A DNA stretch of 64,000 nt from positions 71,733,043 to 71,797,042 of the forward strand of contig OW799234.1 in the NCBI GenBank assembly GCA_941918925.1. Direction: 5' to 3'. The notes under the pieces were generated by a model. That model made no database searches. It saw only the letters and a program-made list of their open reading frames with translations, and was not told the origin of the DNA. Position numbers and translations under genes: made by a program. Positions 56,701-64,000 of the stretch are shown piece by piece. The stretch is from Phyto melanocephala. Lineage: Eukaryota; Arthropoda; Insecta; Diptera; Rhinophoridae. Each line of letters opens with the position of its first letter. Positions within the stretch are counted from its first letter, which is position 1.

Positions 56701-59700
56701 TTAAATTAAATGGCAAAACAAATACCACACTCGCTCACACACACAAACCCCGTCACAAATACCGGTATGCAACAATTTATTACAGAATTACAACAACAAC
56801 AAACAAGAAATGAAACTAGTAATTAAATCCAATAGCAATAAACTTTTACTATCTTAATGATTTTTAATTTCTAATTAACATAATTAACTTTAATAATAAT
56901 TTGTCTTTTACAATTAGTTAGTCATTGTTAAGTCACAAACAATGGTTGTATTTTTGCATCTATTTTTTCCAGCAGTTTTTTCAAAGTTATCTGAATTAAT
57001 GGTATTTTGATAATCTGTACGATGCTTGAGGCCAATGCCATTAAAATTAACACAAATTTCTAATGGGTCAAGTTTAATGTTGTGAAATTTTGACTTGCTC
57101 ACAAAAAAATCACACAAAATCTGTTTATTTGCATTAGAGGTGACCGAGTTTTCTTTACCTGTGACTGAATTTGTTATGCATCTGTTACTAGGAAAGTTAT
57201 TCTTTCAGATTTGTCACCTATTATGTTTCCTTTGTAAAGTAATGCCTGTGTGCTTTTTCAATATTACTATCCCTTGAGGGGACTGTAATAATTATGACCG
57301 TTTTTAATACAAAATCAAAATATAATTGTTATTTTTTAATTTTTATTTTCTTTCGAAATAATTTTTTTTTTTTTTTGAAAATGCTATAAAAAACACGTAG
57401 CGCCGTCCTGTTGAAACCAAATGTTGCCAATATCCTTCTCTTCAATTTTTGTAAACAAAACTTCGTTCAACATGGCCCGGTAACGATCGCCATTGACTAC
57501 GGCCACTCCTTGCTCATTTTCGAAGAAAAATTTTCCAATTATGCCTCTGGACCAAAATCCGCACCAGTGACTCGTTTTGGGTGTATCGGCTTTTCAATGT
57601 ACTTCTCTATTCATAAGCTTTCAGAAAATTTATACTTTATGGGGTCGGAAATGAAAATTGTAGAAATTACAAACGGAATGACAAAGCTATATACATATAC
57701 CCTTGTGCACCACAGGTGAAGGGTATAAAAATTAAGTGAAATCGAAAATAATGCAACTACAGTAGACTCGCGGTAACAAAAACACTGCCTTACAGGAACA
57801 CCGGTTAAGATGAACACAATTTTTTTTGCACTGACTACTTTATAGCGTGAACACAGTGAGAAAGTCTTATAACGTGAACAAATTTGTCCGTTATCCAAAT
57901 CGTTTTCATAAAAAGGGGTATCCCCGTAAATGATTGCACAGGTTTAGTTTAGTGCGTGCTGCTGATTTAGCATGACCTAATGTAAAGTTTTTCGTGAAAA
58001 ATGTCACAAAAACTATCAAAATTCTAAAGTTAAACTTCTTGTGATTGGAAAGGCAAAAAATCCTCGCTCTTTTAGAAATTTTAAATCTCTTGTGGACTAC
58101 AATTGCTCCAAATCGTAATGGATGACAGCTGCCATTTTTGAAAATTAGTTTAACTATTAATGGACGCTATTGGCTATTTAAATTCAACTTGGCAACGTCT
58201 TGAAAAGAAAACAATAGCAAAATGCTTTCTTGAGAGAAAGAATTTGTTCAGCAATTAAAATTTAAAAATTAAAAGATAATCCAAGAAAAGGTAACATATT
58301 TTATTAATTAATTTTAACGTACTTTTTTTCTTAGCGAAAAATATAAAAATTCGAAATACAAAAAACATAAATGAATTTGAGTTAAATCACATGTCTAATT
58401 TATTTGGAAATTTTAAAGAGTTACACCTTCGTCAACACAAATAACTTCGCAAACGTGAACACGCTCGGTTTTAATTAGTTCACGATACCGCGAGTCTACT
58501 GTATAGCTAAAAAAATGGTGTGCCTGAACGGTTCTCCGATATTTTCTTTTGACGACTCTTTTTCTTTGAAAAATCAGTAATAACTAGTTTTTTTCAGTCC
58601 TTGGCCTCGTCTTCTCATGTAAATATAGTGTTTGTAAACAAGTGAATATGTTTGTATTAGTACATATTTATCAAGTATTTCACAAGATGGGTGATACTAG
58701 TAATTTTGCAACAAAAATAAAAACAAATAACATTTTAACATTTGTAATCATGGTCAGCTCTTTCATTGGCGTAGCTTCAATTATTTCTGTGGGTAAAAAT
58801 TTAAAAAATATTTATGTTTGTCAAAATCTTAAATTATGTCATTTTTATAATTGTATGTTAAATGTAAAAGGTATAATTTTTAAAATTCTATTCTAAATTA
58901 CGCCACCATAATGGTTTAGTTACATCCATGATATCTTTTAATATAAAGCGAAAACAAGCTGAGATTACAATCAATTTTAAAAAGAAGATTTATTAATACC
59001 ATTCACCGTGAACGATGTTCTTTAAAAATCACGGGATCTCTCATCTCTAATTTACATGATATTTTTCCATTACATTTCTATTGACATTGTCCATTGCAAA
59101 TAAAAATAATTTTTATATTGTCAATTGTTTCAATTATAAAAACTTTCCTTGATAAAGCTACCTAAATGTGGTAGCGAAATATTGGCTTGAAATAAAAAAA
59201 CTGATCTCAAGCTTATAAAAATAAGACAACAAAATTTCAAAAATTCAATTCAAAATTTTTTTTAAAGTTATCTTAGAAATTTTAAAAAATAAATTTCAGG
59301 TGTTGTTTTTTGTTCAGATTTATGCAGAATTGTATTCTGGGATTATAAAAACATTCACTTATGTATACAACACATATTTTATATTTTAATTTATATGGCA
59401 AGGCTTTTAACCATAGAGCCAGGGTGTCCCACGATGGTTCAGTATCCGTAAGTCGACCTATATCTTCATATAGGAAGTCGGAGCTGAACGCGAAAAATAT
59501 TCTTTTTAAAAGTTTTGCAGAGGTTAATTGAGACTCCGGGTAACTGTACCTCGATAACGCTTACCGACGCCACGCAATTAACTAATGCGAGAGTGAGATG
59601 TCAGATGAAAAAATACGGCCTGATTGTCTTTATTCGACAACGACAATGACGCACGAGCTCTTGACCAGAGCTGAAATGCGACTCCAACACATATTTACAA

Positions 59701-62700
59701 TACCTGCATGTGTGTGCATTGTAAGCAAAGATGCCACAACGAAAAAACGTTTCTACTTAATTTGTCTTTAAAATGTACCAAAATCTCCCACTTGTGTTAT
59801 CAAATTACCTTTCTAAATATAAAACTAACGAGTTAAGAAGCAAAATGTATTTATTTCTAAATAAATGGAGTTTGCTTCGTTTTTAAATGTTGACATTAAG
59901 AGTCAACATTTACAATATTTTGTTATTTCGTTTGTAACACATCGGAAAATATTCGTTTAAGACTGCACAAAGTATAATTTTATACCATTTTTGTTTGAAT
60001 ATATTATCGGTTAAGTTTGTGACGGGTGTAGCATATTTCAGAAGTTATGTTTTTTAGGCTGTATCATGACAATGATCCCCACAAAATTGTCTTCCGAGCA
60101 GCCCAAAATTATTGGCTTGTTTATGTAAACCAATGATTTCACGAAACCGAAATAATGCATAGACATTACACCAACCGATCTTGTTGGTCAACTTACTAAG
60201 ATAAAACACATTTTAGTTTAACTAAATTACAGATAAACGTAAACAAGTAAGTATTTTTTATTTGAAATAACGCTGTGTGGACGACTTGAAATTGAATTGA
60301 ATTTGAAATATCCAAGGTCAAATAGTGAAGTTGGCTGCAAAACAACTGTTATTGTTAAAAAGATATTAAGCGAATTTTAGGTCAATGTAACAATTTTATC
60401 TCCATTTCTTTTTAGTCGGTTTTATTAAACAAACATCACTATTAATGGCACAACGTTGACGCTCTTATTTAGGTTTTCCTCTTCAGCGTTAACGCTAAGC
60501 GGAATAAAACACAACGTTTGCCGACCTTATTTAAGTTTGTCTGTAAGGTGATTGCATTTCGGAGATATTTTTCAATCAATTGCTTTCTGCAGTTTAAAAT
60601 TACCGGAAAATGGAAAGAATGTATGAAATTCTGTTATTTGATCAACTCATTAATTGAGACTACTTCGTTTAATGTGCATTGGGATTAGGTCTTTAGATAA
60701 AATTACAAATAAAATTGATCACAAACAATAATAAAGTTATTAGTTTTACCCTTGTTAAAAAATTCTTAAAAGAAATATTTTTAAATTTTTGGTTGTTGAT
60801 AAGGAGAATAATGCTAAAAAGATGGGTCTCTGAATAATTTATAAGGCCTATTAACATAATATTGAGTTAAATAAATTTAACTAACTTTCAGTAAGCTTAA
60901 ACTGAAGTTTTAACTATAAATTAAAAATGTTCGTTAACAATAGGCAAGTTAGTTAACTTGTAGTTATCAATTATTATGAATGAATTTCAAAAAGAAGAAG
61001 AAATGTATGTATACATAAATATCAATTCTTAATGTGCACCCATCTTCTAATAAATTTATTAAAAATTGAATGTATTTTGAAATAATTTTTGCTATAAATT
61101 TAACAATTCTCTTAGAGAAACGATATCTCATGAAAAACTCTGCATCAGGTAAATTAAAATGATCCATTCTCCTTCTGTGGTTATATTTTCTTTTCACACC
61201 ATAAGAAATATTTACTTTATATAAATTATAAAAATGTGTAAATCTTTTTAATCGAAGAGGCATCTTTCAATTTTTTAAAAATAGCAAAAATATAATATAT
61301 TTATATATTCAAACATCAAATATTTTTTTCCAGTTAAGAACTTAAACGTCAAATAGTACTCGATTAAATTTAACTGAAATTTGGCAAAATTAAATCAAAG
61401 TTATAAGATAACTGAGCTTTGTGTTAATGGGTTTTGGCTAACCAAGGTTTAAATTTTGAGTTTAGTGTTAACTGTAGGTTAATTTTTTTATTGTTAACGG
61501 CCCTAGAAAGGGTATTTTTAAATTTATCACAAACTTTATTAAACTGATTTTTTAAAATATTTTATATTTCAATTGGCTAATCATTTGAGACTTGTAAGAA
61601 TAAGTTATATATAAGCTGAACTGGTAAATTGATTAGATTTAGCCTTTAAATTAGATAAAGTAGATAATAAAGGGTGTTTTTTTAAGCCCGATAGAACTTG
61701 AAATTGTAAAAAATAACACAAAAAATTAAATTGTAATCAAAATTTTTTTTTATTCGAAAGATCAATACGTGACATTAACATTTGAAAATGATTTCGGGCA
61801 TATGGGTACCGCGGCTGTTCTTGACGAAGCGCATTCTGGACGTCCAATTTTGGGCCACTTTTTCGAGCACTGCTGGCCGTATGTCACGAATAACAAGAAC
61901 AATGCTGGCCTCCAAGGCGTCAATTGTTGCGGGTTTATCAGCATAAACCAGTGACTTCACGTAGCCCCACAGGAAATAATCGAGAGGTGTCAAATCGCAC
62001 GACCTTGGAGGCCAACTGACAGGTCCATTTCTCGAAATCAACTTATCGCCAAATTTTGATTTCAATAAGTCGATGGTTGCGTTCGCCGTATGGCACGTAG
62101 CGCCATCCTGTTGAAACCACATCTCCTCCGGATCAATGTCATCCATATTTTCAAACAAAAAATCATTGATCATGGTGCGGTAACGATCTCCATTGACCGT
62201 AACGCGAGCTCCGGCCTCATTTTTGAAGAAATAAGGTCCGATGATGCCACCAGCGTGAAAACCGCACCAAACGGTGCATTTTTCTGGATGTAATGGAGTC
62301 TGTAGGGTCTCTTGTGGATTGGTCTCGCTCCATATGCGGCAATTTTGCTTATTAACAAACCCGTTAAGCCAAAAATGCGCCTCATCGCTGAACACAATTT
62401 TGCGATAAAACAACGGACGTCCAGAATGCGCTTCGTCAAGAACAGCCGCGGTTCCCATATGCCCGAAATCATTTTCAAATGTTAATGTCACGTATTGATC
62501 TTTCGAATAAAAAAAAAATTTTGATTACAATTTAATTTTTTGTGTTATTTTTTACAATTTAAAGTTCTATCGGGCTTAAAAAAACACCCTTTATATATAT
62601 ATAAAATCTAACCCATCTTTTAATCTAAAAGGATTCAGAAAATATTTATATAGTTAATATTTATGGTGTGAAATTCATTTTAATAATTTGTTTGAAAACA

Positions 62701-63453
62701 TCCAAGATGAGTTTTTATTTTATTTTTTTTTTATTTTACAAATTTGATTTCCGTCTGATTCTAAATATGATTTTTTATGTGTTTTTAACACATTTATAGC
62801 TTTTTTAATTTTTATTAAAATTAGAACTTAAAGTATAAAATTTATGATATGTTTTGTATGATGCATAATAAATTAAAGAAATAATAAATTCCGTATACGT
62901 ATATTTTTTATTTACACTAACAGTTTTGCTTTAATTTAAAAAATTAATGTATTTTTTTTAATTTCCCCAAAAAGAACTTTTACTGCTTAAAGGTACGTCA
63001 AACAATATCAATATTTATCTACCAATTGTTAAAACTAAATTCATTTTTATAAGTCTTTCTCTTATGACACATTACTTTTATACTATATCGACCTCTGTGC
63101 GCGAAATTATCGTATGTTACGTTTTTTCAGAAATCGACTTTTTTTATGCAAATTGGTTCTACATCCATTAATCCATCTGCTGATTAAATATTATAGCGAT
63201 AACTGTTTTAATAATGGAGATAACACTGTATACATTTTAAGTAATAAAAACGCTCTCCTGTAAAATTTTGTTTTTGTAACATACGATAATTGCGCGCACA
63301 GGGTCGATATATAAAAATATTTTCTTTTTAAAGTCACCATATGGTTAATTTGAAAAATAAATCCATAATATTTTTTATAAAAAAAAATTAACACTCACTT
63401 GCGTTAGAAATACACAAAGCAGCAACAATGGCACACACTACAAATTGCCTCAT
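50542..63453 (-). CDS. obst-A: obstructor-A-like secreted chitin-binding protein, 4 coding exons
   Basis: Exons in transcript order are 63399-63453, 51169-51363, 50899-51102 and 50542-50798. They join in phase to 236 residues, essentially the Drosophila obst-A length. A signal peptide (MRQFVVCAIVAALCISNA) precedes three six-cysteine ChtBD2 domains at about residues 24-77, 93-145 and 158-214. These read FQCPKPNGQFEDEIQCDKY, STKFCPRKNGFFAHPDESVC and GFECPKDQPKTDKRGQVV, with an acidic tail DWYKDVDDKKN. In Drosophila, obst-A organises chitin in the cuticle and protects assembly enzymes; the same role is inferred here. Intron 1 is 12.0 kb; introns 2 and 3 are only 66 and 100 bp. A TATA/initiator pair lies upstream at 63676-63706. 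Confidence 0.95.
50899..51102 (-). CDS. obst-A: obst-A exon 3 (ChtBD2 domain 2)
   Basis: Acceptor TTAATATAG. It encodes TPKSTKFCPRKNGFFAHPDE to RENCGVVV. Two overlapping donors, GTAAGTAAGT, start at minus-strand 50902 and 50898. Only the second keeps exon 4 in frame. Confidence 0.85.
51169..51363 (-). CDS. obst-A: obst-A exon 2 (ChtBD2 domain 1)
   Basis: Acceptor CACTTTTAG and donor GTAAGT. It encodes AAFQCPKPNGQFEDEIQCDK to FNVDCGDRIEL. The reading frame runs on into the 66-bp intron 2 without a stop but with no family similarity. Confidence 0.92.
51370..52055. other. 3' part of obst-A intron 1, nothing recognised
   Basis: AT-rich without supported features. Confidence 0.5.
52060..52560 (+). 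mobile_element. non-LTR retrotransposon C-terminal relic
   Basis: Frames give EWNRAESRRRRRPALQ and, after an inserted element, REIGKEMAKIRKSWGELKAR and ANNCQE...VVVALYS. This is the Arg/Trp-rich tail typical of many insect non-LTR ORF2 proteins. Stops and shifts are present. Confidence 0.55.
52161..52439. mobile_element. 279-bp TIR insertion within the non-LTR relic
   Basis: CTACAGATAA at the left and TTATCTGTAG at the right split the retrotransposon tail between PALQ and REIGKE. No clear target duplication is seen. Confidence 0.5.
52995..53565 (+). pseudogene. relic of an unidentified repetitive protein
   Basis: Two frames separated by stops read SIFSNHLWFLTPEAAGLSFF then DNAVDVGEKIEKW, and FFERFNIETNFLKLDPSKWH then VVNDTAERFVKLMDEYNAAL and TKHEEEKQ. 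The VVNDTAER motif resembles multicopy insect ORFs of uncertain, probably transposon, origin. I cannot name the family. Confidence 0.4.
53700..55260 (-). mobile_element. Helitron with 118-bp-type repeats, split by a mini-me element
   Basis: About four diverged units (AAAAAGTACC, AAAGAGTACCTTTTTGGTCG, CCCATTATATTTTCAGTCT) occur at 53915-54288 and one more after 55150. They are the same unit as in the 19263 element. The CTAG end is not resolved. Confidence 0.65.
54289..55150 (-). mobile_element. mini-me/DINE-1-like element, full length, tRNA-module subfamily, nested
   Basis: Inserted within GAAAATAC/AAAAAGTA of the surrounding Helitron unit, which defines its ends: AACAAGTAAGAGTGCTACAT and GTGTGAAAGGTATA. 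It contains the 3' palindrome ATTCGGC-CGT-GCCGAAT, an A-rich expansion at 54475-54747, the tRNA-like module at 54749-54795, and the core. Confidence 0.85.
55262..57400. other. obst-A intron 1 DNA, nothing firmly recognised
   Basis: The minus-strand frame at 56914-57117 (extending to about 57190) has coding-like hydrophilic composition (SKFHNIKLDPLEICVNFNGI) but no family I recognise. Confidence 0.45.
57400..57602 (-). pseudogene. mariner-superfamily transposase fragment
   Basis: On the minus strand it runs from HPKRVTGADFGPEA-like text through EEKFSSKMSKEWP, VVNGDRYRAMLNEVLFT and GNIWFQQDGAT. It corresponds to the 48000 relic. It ends abruptly in a mini-me 5' end at 57603. Confidence 0.65.
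57603..57728 (-). mobile_element. mini-me/DINE-1-like 5'-end fragment
   Basis: TCTCTATTCATAAGCTTTCA, TTTATGGGGTCGGAAATGAA and GGTGAAGGGTATAA. Confidence 0.7.
57760..58501. mobile_element. 742-bp pogo/Tigger-like non-autonomous element
   Basis: Inverted ends CAGTAGACTCGCGGTA and complement, between TA dinucleotides (57758-57759, 58502-58503). Subterminal repeats of the GTGAACAC / AACGTGAAC type are present. Stops are throughout. Confidence 0.83.
58504..59440. other. obst-A intron 1 DNA with a half-hairpin motif
   Basis: AAGCTACCTAAATGTGGTAG then CGAAATATTGG at 59155-59186 matches the hairpin-family apex, followed by CTGATCTCAAGCTT. The opposite arm is absent. Nothing else is recognised. Confidence 0.55.
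59450..59700 (+). repeat. interspersed GC-richer repeat, copy 2 (shared with 5695-5870)
   Basis: Includes CACGCAATTAACTAATGCGA, GAGTGAGATG, CGGCCTGATTGTCTT and CACGAGCTCTTGACC, plus an extra 5' part beginning GTGTCCCACGATGGTTCAG. Confidence 0.6.
59720..60840. other. obst-A intron 1 DNA, nothing recognised
   Basis: No supported feature. Confidence 0.5.
60843..61506 (-). mobile_element. second PIF/Harbinger-type relic
   Basis: Ends AGGCCTATTAACA and (reversed) AGGGCCGTTAACA are similar. On the minus strand at about 61000-61200 the frame MDHFNLPDAEFFMRYRFSKR then IVKFIAKIISKYIQFLINLL resembles the N-terminal region of Harbinger transposases. No catalytic domain remains. Confidence 0.58.
61670..62591 (-). 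mobile_element. mariner-superfamily element with 176-bp self-derived inverted repeats
   Basis: TA flanks both ends. The termini AAGGGTGTTTTTTTAAG extend into inverted arms 61670-61845 and 62415-62591 that differ at only a few bases. Each arm ends in the palindrome GGACGTCC. The left arm includes the true 3' coding end of the transposase, so the right arm is an inverted copy of it that has replaced the original 5' end. Confidence 0.93.
61775..62491 (-). CDS. chimeric N-terminally replaced mariner-type transposase, 238 aa
   Basis: The open frame is uninterrupted. The first about 26 residues (MTLTFENDFGHMGTAAVLDE, AHSGRP) are an antisense reading of the C-terminal coding region, supplied by the inverted arm. 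From YRKIVFSDEAHFWLNGF the catalytic domain is intact. It has the first Asp (FSDEAHF), HPEKCTVWC, GGIIGPYFF and VTVNGDRYRTM. The second Asp is in MWFQQDGATCHTA and the third in WPPRSCDLTPLDYF, 36 residues after the second. The C-terminus is VKNSRGTHMPEIIFKC. Both helix-turn-helix DNA-binding motifs are missing, so end binding is unlikely although the DDD triad is complete. It may be a recently dead element or a trans-dominant form. Confidence 0.88.
   Translation of the reverse strand: MTLTFENDFGHMGTAAVLDEAHSGRPLFYRKIVFSDEAHFWLNGFVNKQNCRIWSETNPQETLQTPLHPEKCTVWCGFHAGGIIGPYFFKNEAGARVTVNGDRYRTMINDFLFENMDDIDPEEMWFQQDGATCHTANATIDLLKSKFGDKLISRNGPVSWPPRSCDLTPLDYFLWGYVKSLVYADKPATIDALEASIVLVIRDIRPAVLEKVAQNWTSRMRFVKNSRGTHMPEIIFKC
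62594..63080. other. obst-A intron 1 DNA, nothing recognised
   Basis: AT-rich between the mariner and the palindromic MITE. Confidence 0.5.
63085..63311. mobile_element. palindromic MITE near obst-A exon 1
   Basis: Arms of about 36 bp (ATATCGACC...TGTGCGCG...AATTATCGTATGTTAC) at 63085-63120 and 63276-63311 are complementary with small differences, around a 155-bp spacer. It is 88 bases from the obst-A exon 1 donor. Confidence 0.72.
63399..63453 (-). CDS. obst-A: obst-A exon 1 (signal peptide)
   Basis: MRQFVVCAIVAALCISNA plus one base, then donor GTGAGT. The phase fits exon 2 (completed codon, then AAFQCPKPNG). Confidence 0.9.
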
Positions 63454-63671
63454 TTTTAATTTATTTATGTAAATATTTTTTAAACTTAAATCCTTAAAAT
63501 TATTAACACTAGTCAGTAAATTTTCAGTTTAAGCGACTAAACTGAGTGGTAGTTAAACTAAAACTATCGTTCAAACGTTAAAGACTCTTTGTTTTGTAGA
63601 CCTTATTTTGTGCGCTGCCTGCATTTGTTGAGTTTTTGCTGTTGTTGTCTGTATATCTGTATATGTTGCTG

Positions 63672-63706
63672 CTACTGATGATTACTGGATTCAGTAACAA
63701 ATTATA
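63672..63706 (-). promoter_or_regulatory. obst-A: obst-A core promoter: TATA box and initiator
   Basis: On the minus strand TATAAT (63706-63701) lies 30 bases before the A of initiator TCAGTA (A at 63676). This is the canonical spacing and gives a 5' UTR of about 223 bases. AGAC near +27 partly resembles a DPE. Confidence 0.6.
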
Positions 63707-63709
63707 AAG

Positions 63710-64000
63710 GTGCGCGTGCGCGTGCGCACAATATAAGCCACAAATACCGGGTTTAAAAATTAATTTACGCTGTCGCTGATGTTCGTTCAGTTTAATGCGG
63801 TTTTGTTATTGTTATTTTATCTTTAGCTATCGCTGCTGATGTTGTTGCTGTTGTTGATGTCTTTGGGCTTGTTTTTATAACAACACAAAGAAATTATTCA
63901 GAAAGAGACAAAGAAGCCAACATAAAATACCAATACTTGTGTATAAATGTAAATACATATGTTAAAAAGTTTTAAAATCGAAATAAGAAAAAATAAATTC
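63710..64000. other. upstream of obst-A
   Basis: Alternating purine-pyrimidine TGCGCGTGCGCGTGCGCA at 63711-63728 sits just upstream of the TATA box. GTTGCTGTTGTTG triplets occur near 63840. No gene is seen. Confidence 0.5.

Noticed and set aside
60967..61263. Stand-alone small host gene
   Set aside because: Similarity to the Harbinger transposase N-terminus and the flanking inverted ends make a transposon relic more likely.
61762..61954. Separate small genes in the left arm of the mariner (both strands)
   Set aside because: These are copies of the inverted-repeat coding ends, not independent genes.

Overview
The window is AT-rich nuclear DNA from a higher fly, probably a calyptrate such as a blow fly or house fly relative. 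It has GT-AG introns, three arthropod genes that closely match Drosophila proteins, and very dense DNA-transposon and Helitron debris of brachyceran type. There are no bacterial or viral genes.

Three protein-coding genes are supported. A three-exon BTB-BACK-PHR gene lies on the plus strand at 1812-4789 and encodes 637 residues. Two secreted chitin-binding (obstructor/peritrophin) genes lie on the minus strand. Peritrophin-A/obst-C has coding exons from 9811 to 29266 and encodes 226 residues. obst-A has coding exons from 50542 to 63453 and encodes 236 residues. Each is a signal peptide plus three six-cysteine ChtBD2 domains. In each, a tiny signal-peptide exon is separated by a huge first intron (17.5 kb and 12.0 kb) from three compact downstream exons. 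From memory, the Drosophila genes CG17052 (obst-A), CG17058 (Peritrophin-A) and probably CG17068 (BTB) are neighbours on the X, so this looks like conserved micro-synteny. Both chitin-binding proteins would act in the extracellular cuticle/tracheal matrix. The BTB protein would be a cytoplasmic Cul3 adaptor.

The rest, including both giant introns and the 20 kb between the two chitin-binding genes, is mostly layered mobile DNA. (1) Mini-me/DINE-1-like (Helentron-type) elements occur in about 20 full or partial copies. One subfamily carries a tRNA-like module and A/T-rich expansions. (2) Non-autonomous Helitrons begin TCTATATATATAAAAG and end CTAG, with internal repeats of about 118 bp. One has a paralogous empty site in the same window. 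(3) There are at least six mariner-superfamily relics, one with 176-bp inverted repeats made by an inverted copy of its own 3' end. (4) There are two PIF/Harbinger relics and several TIR elements with defined target duplications (hAT-like, pogo-like, CAAGGC family, TTA family). (5) Two 5'-truncated non-LTR fragments are present. Nested insertions give a relative chronology.

Nothing here is a clear new defence or metabolic system. The most unusual observations are the self-inverted mariner, the 171-bp direct duplication flanking a captured 1.5-kb repeat block, the tRNA-like module inside mini-me copies, and the hairpins that share a GTAGCGAAATATTG motif.
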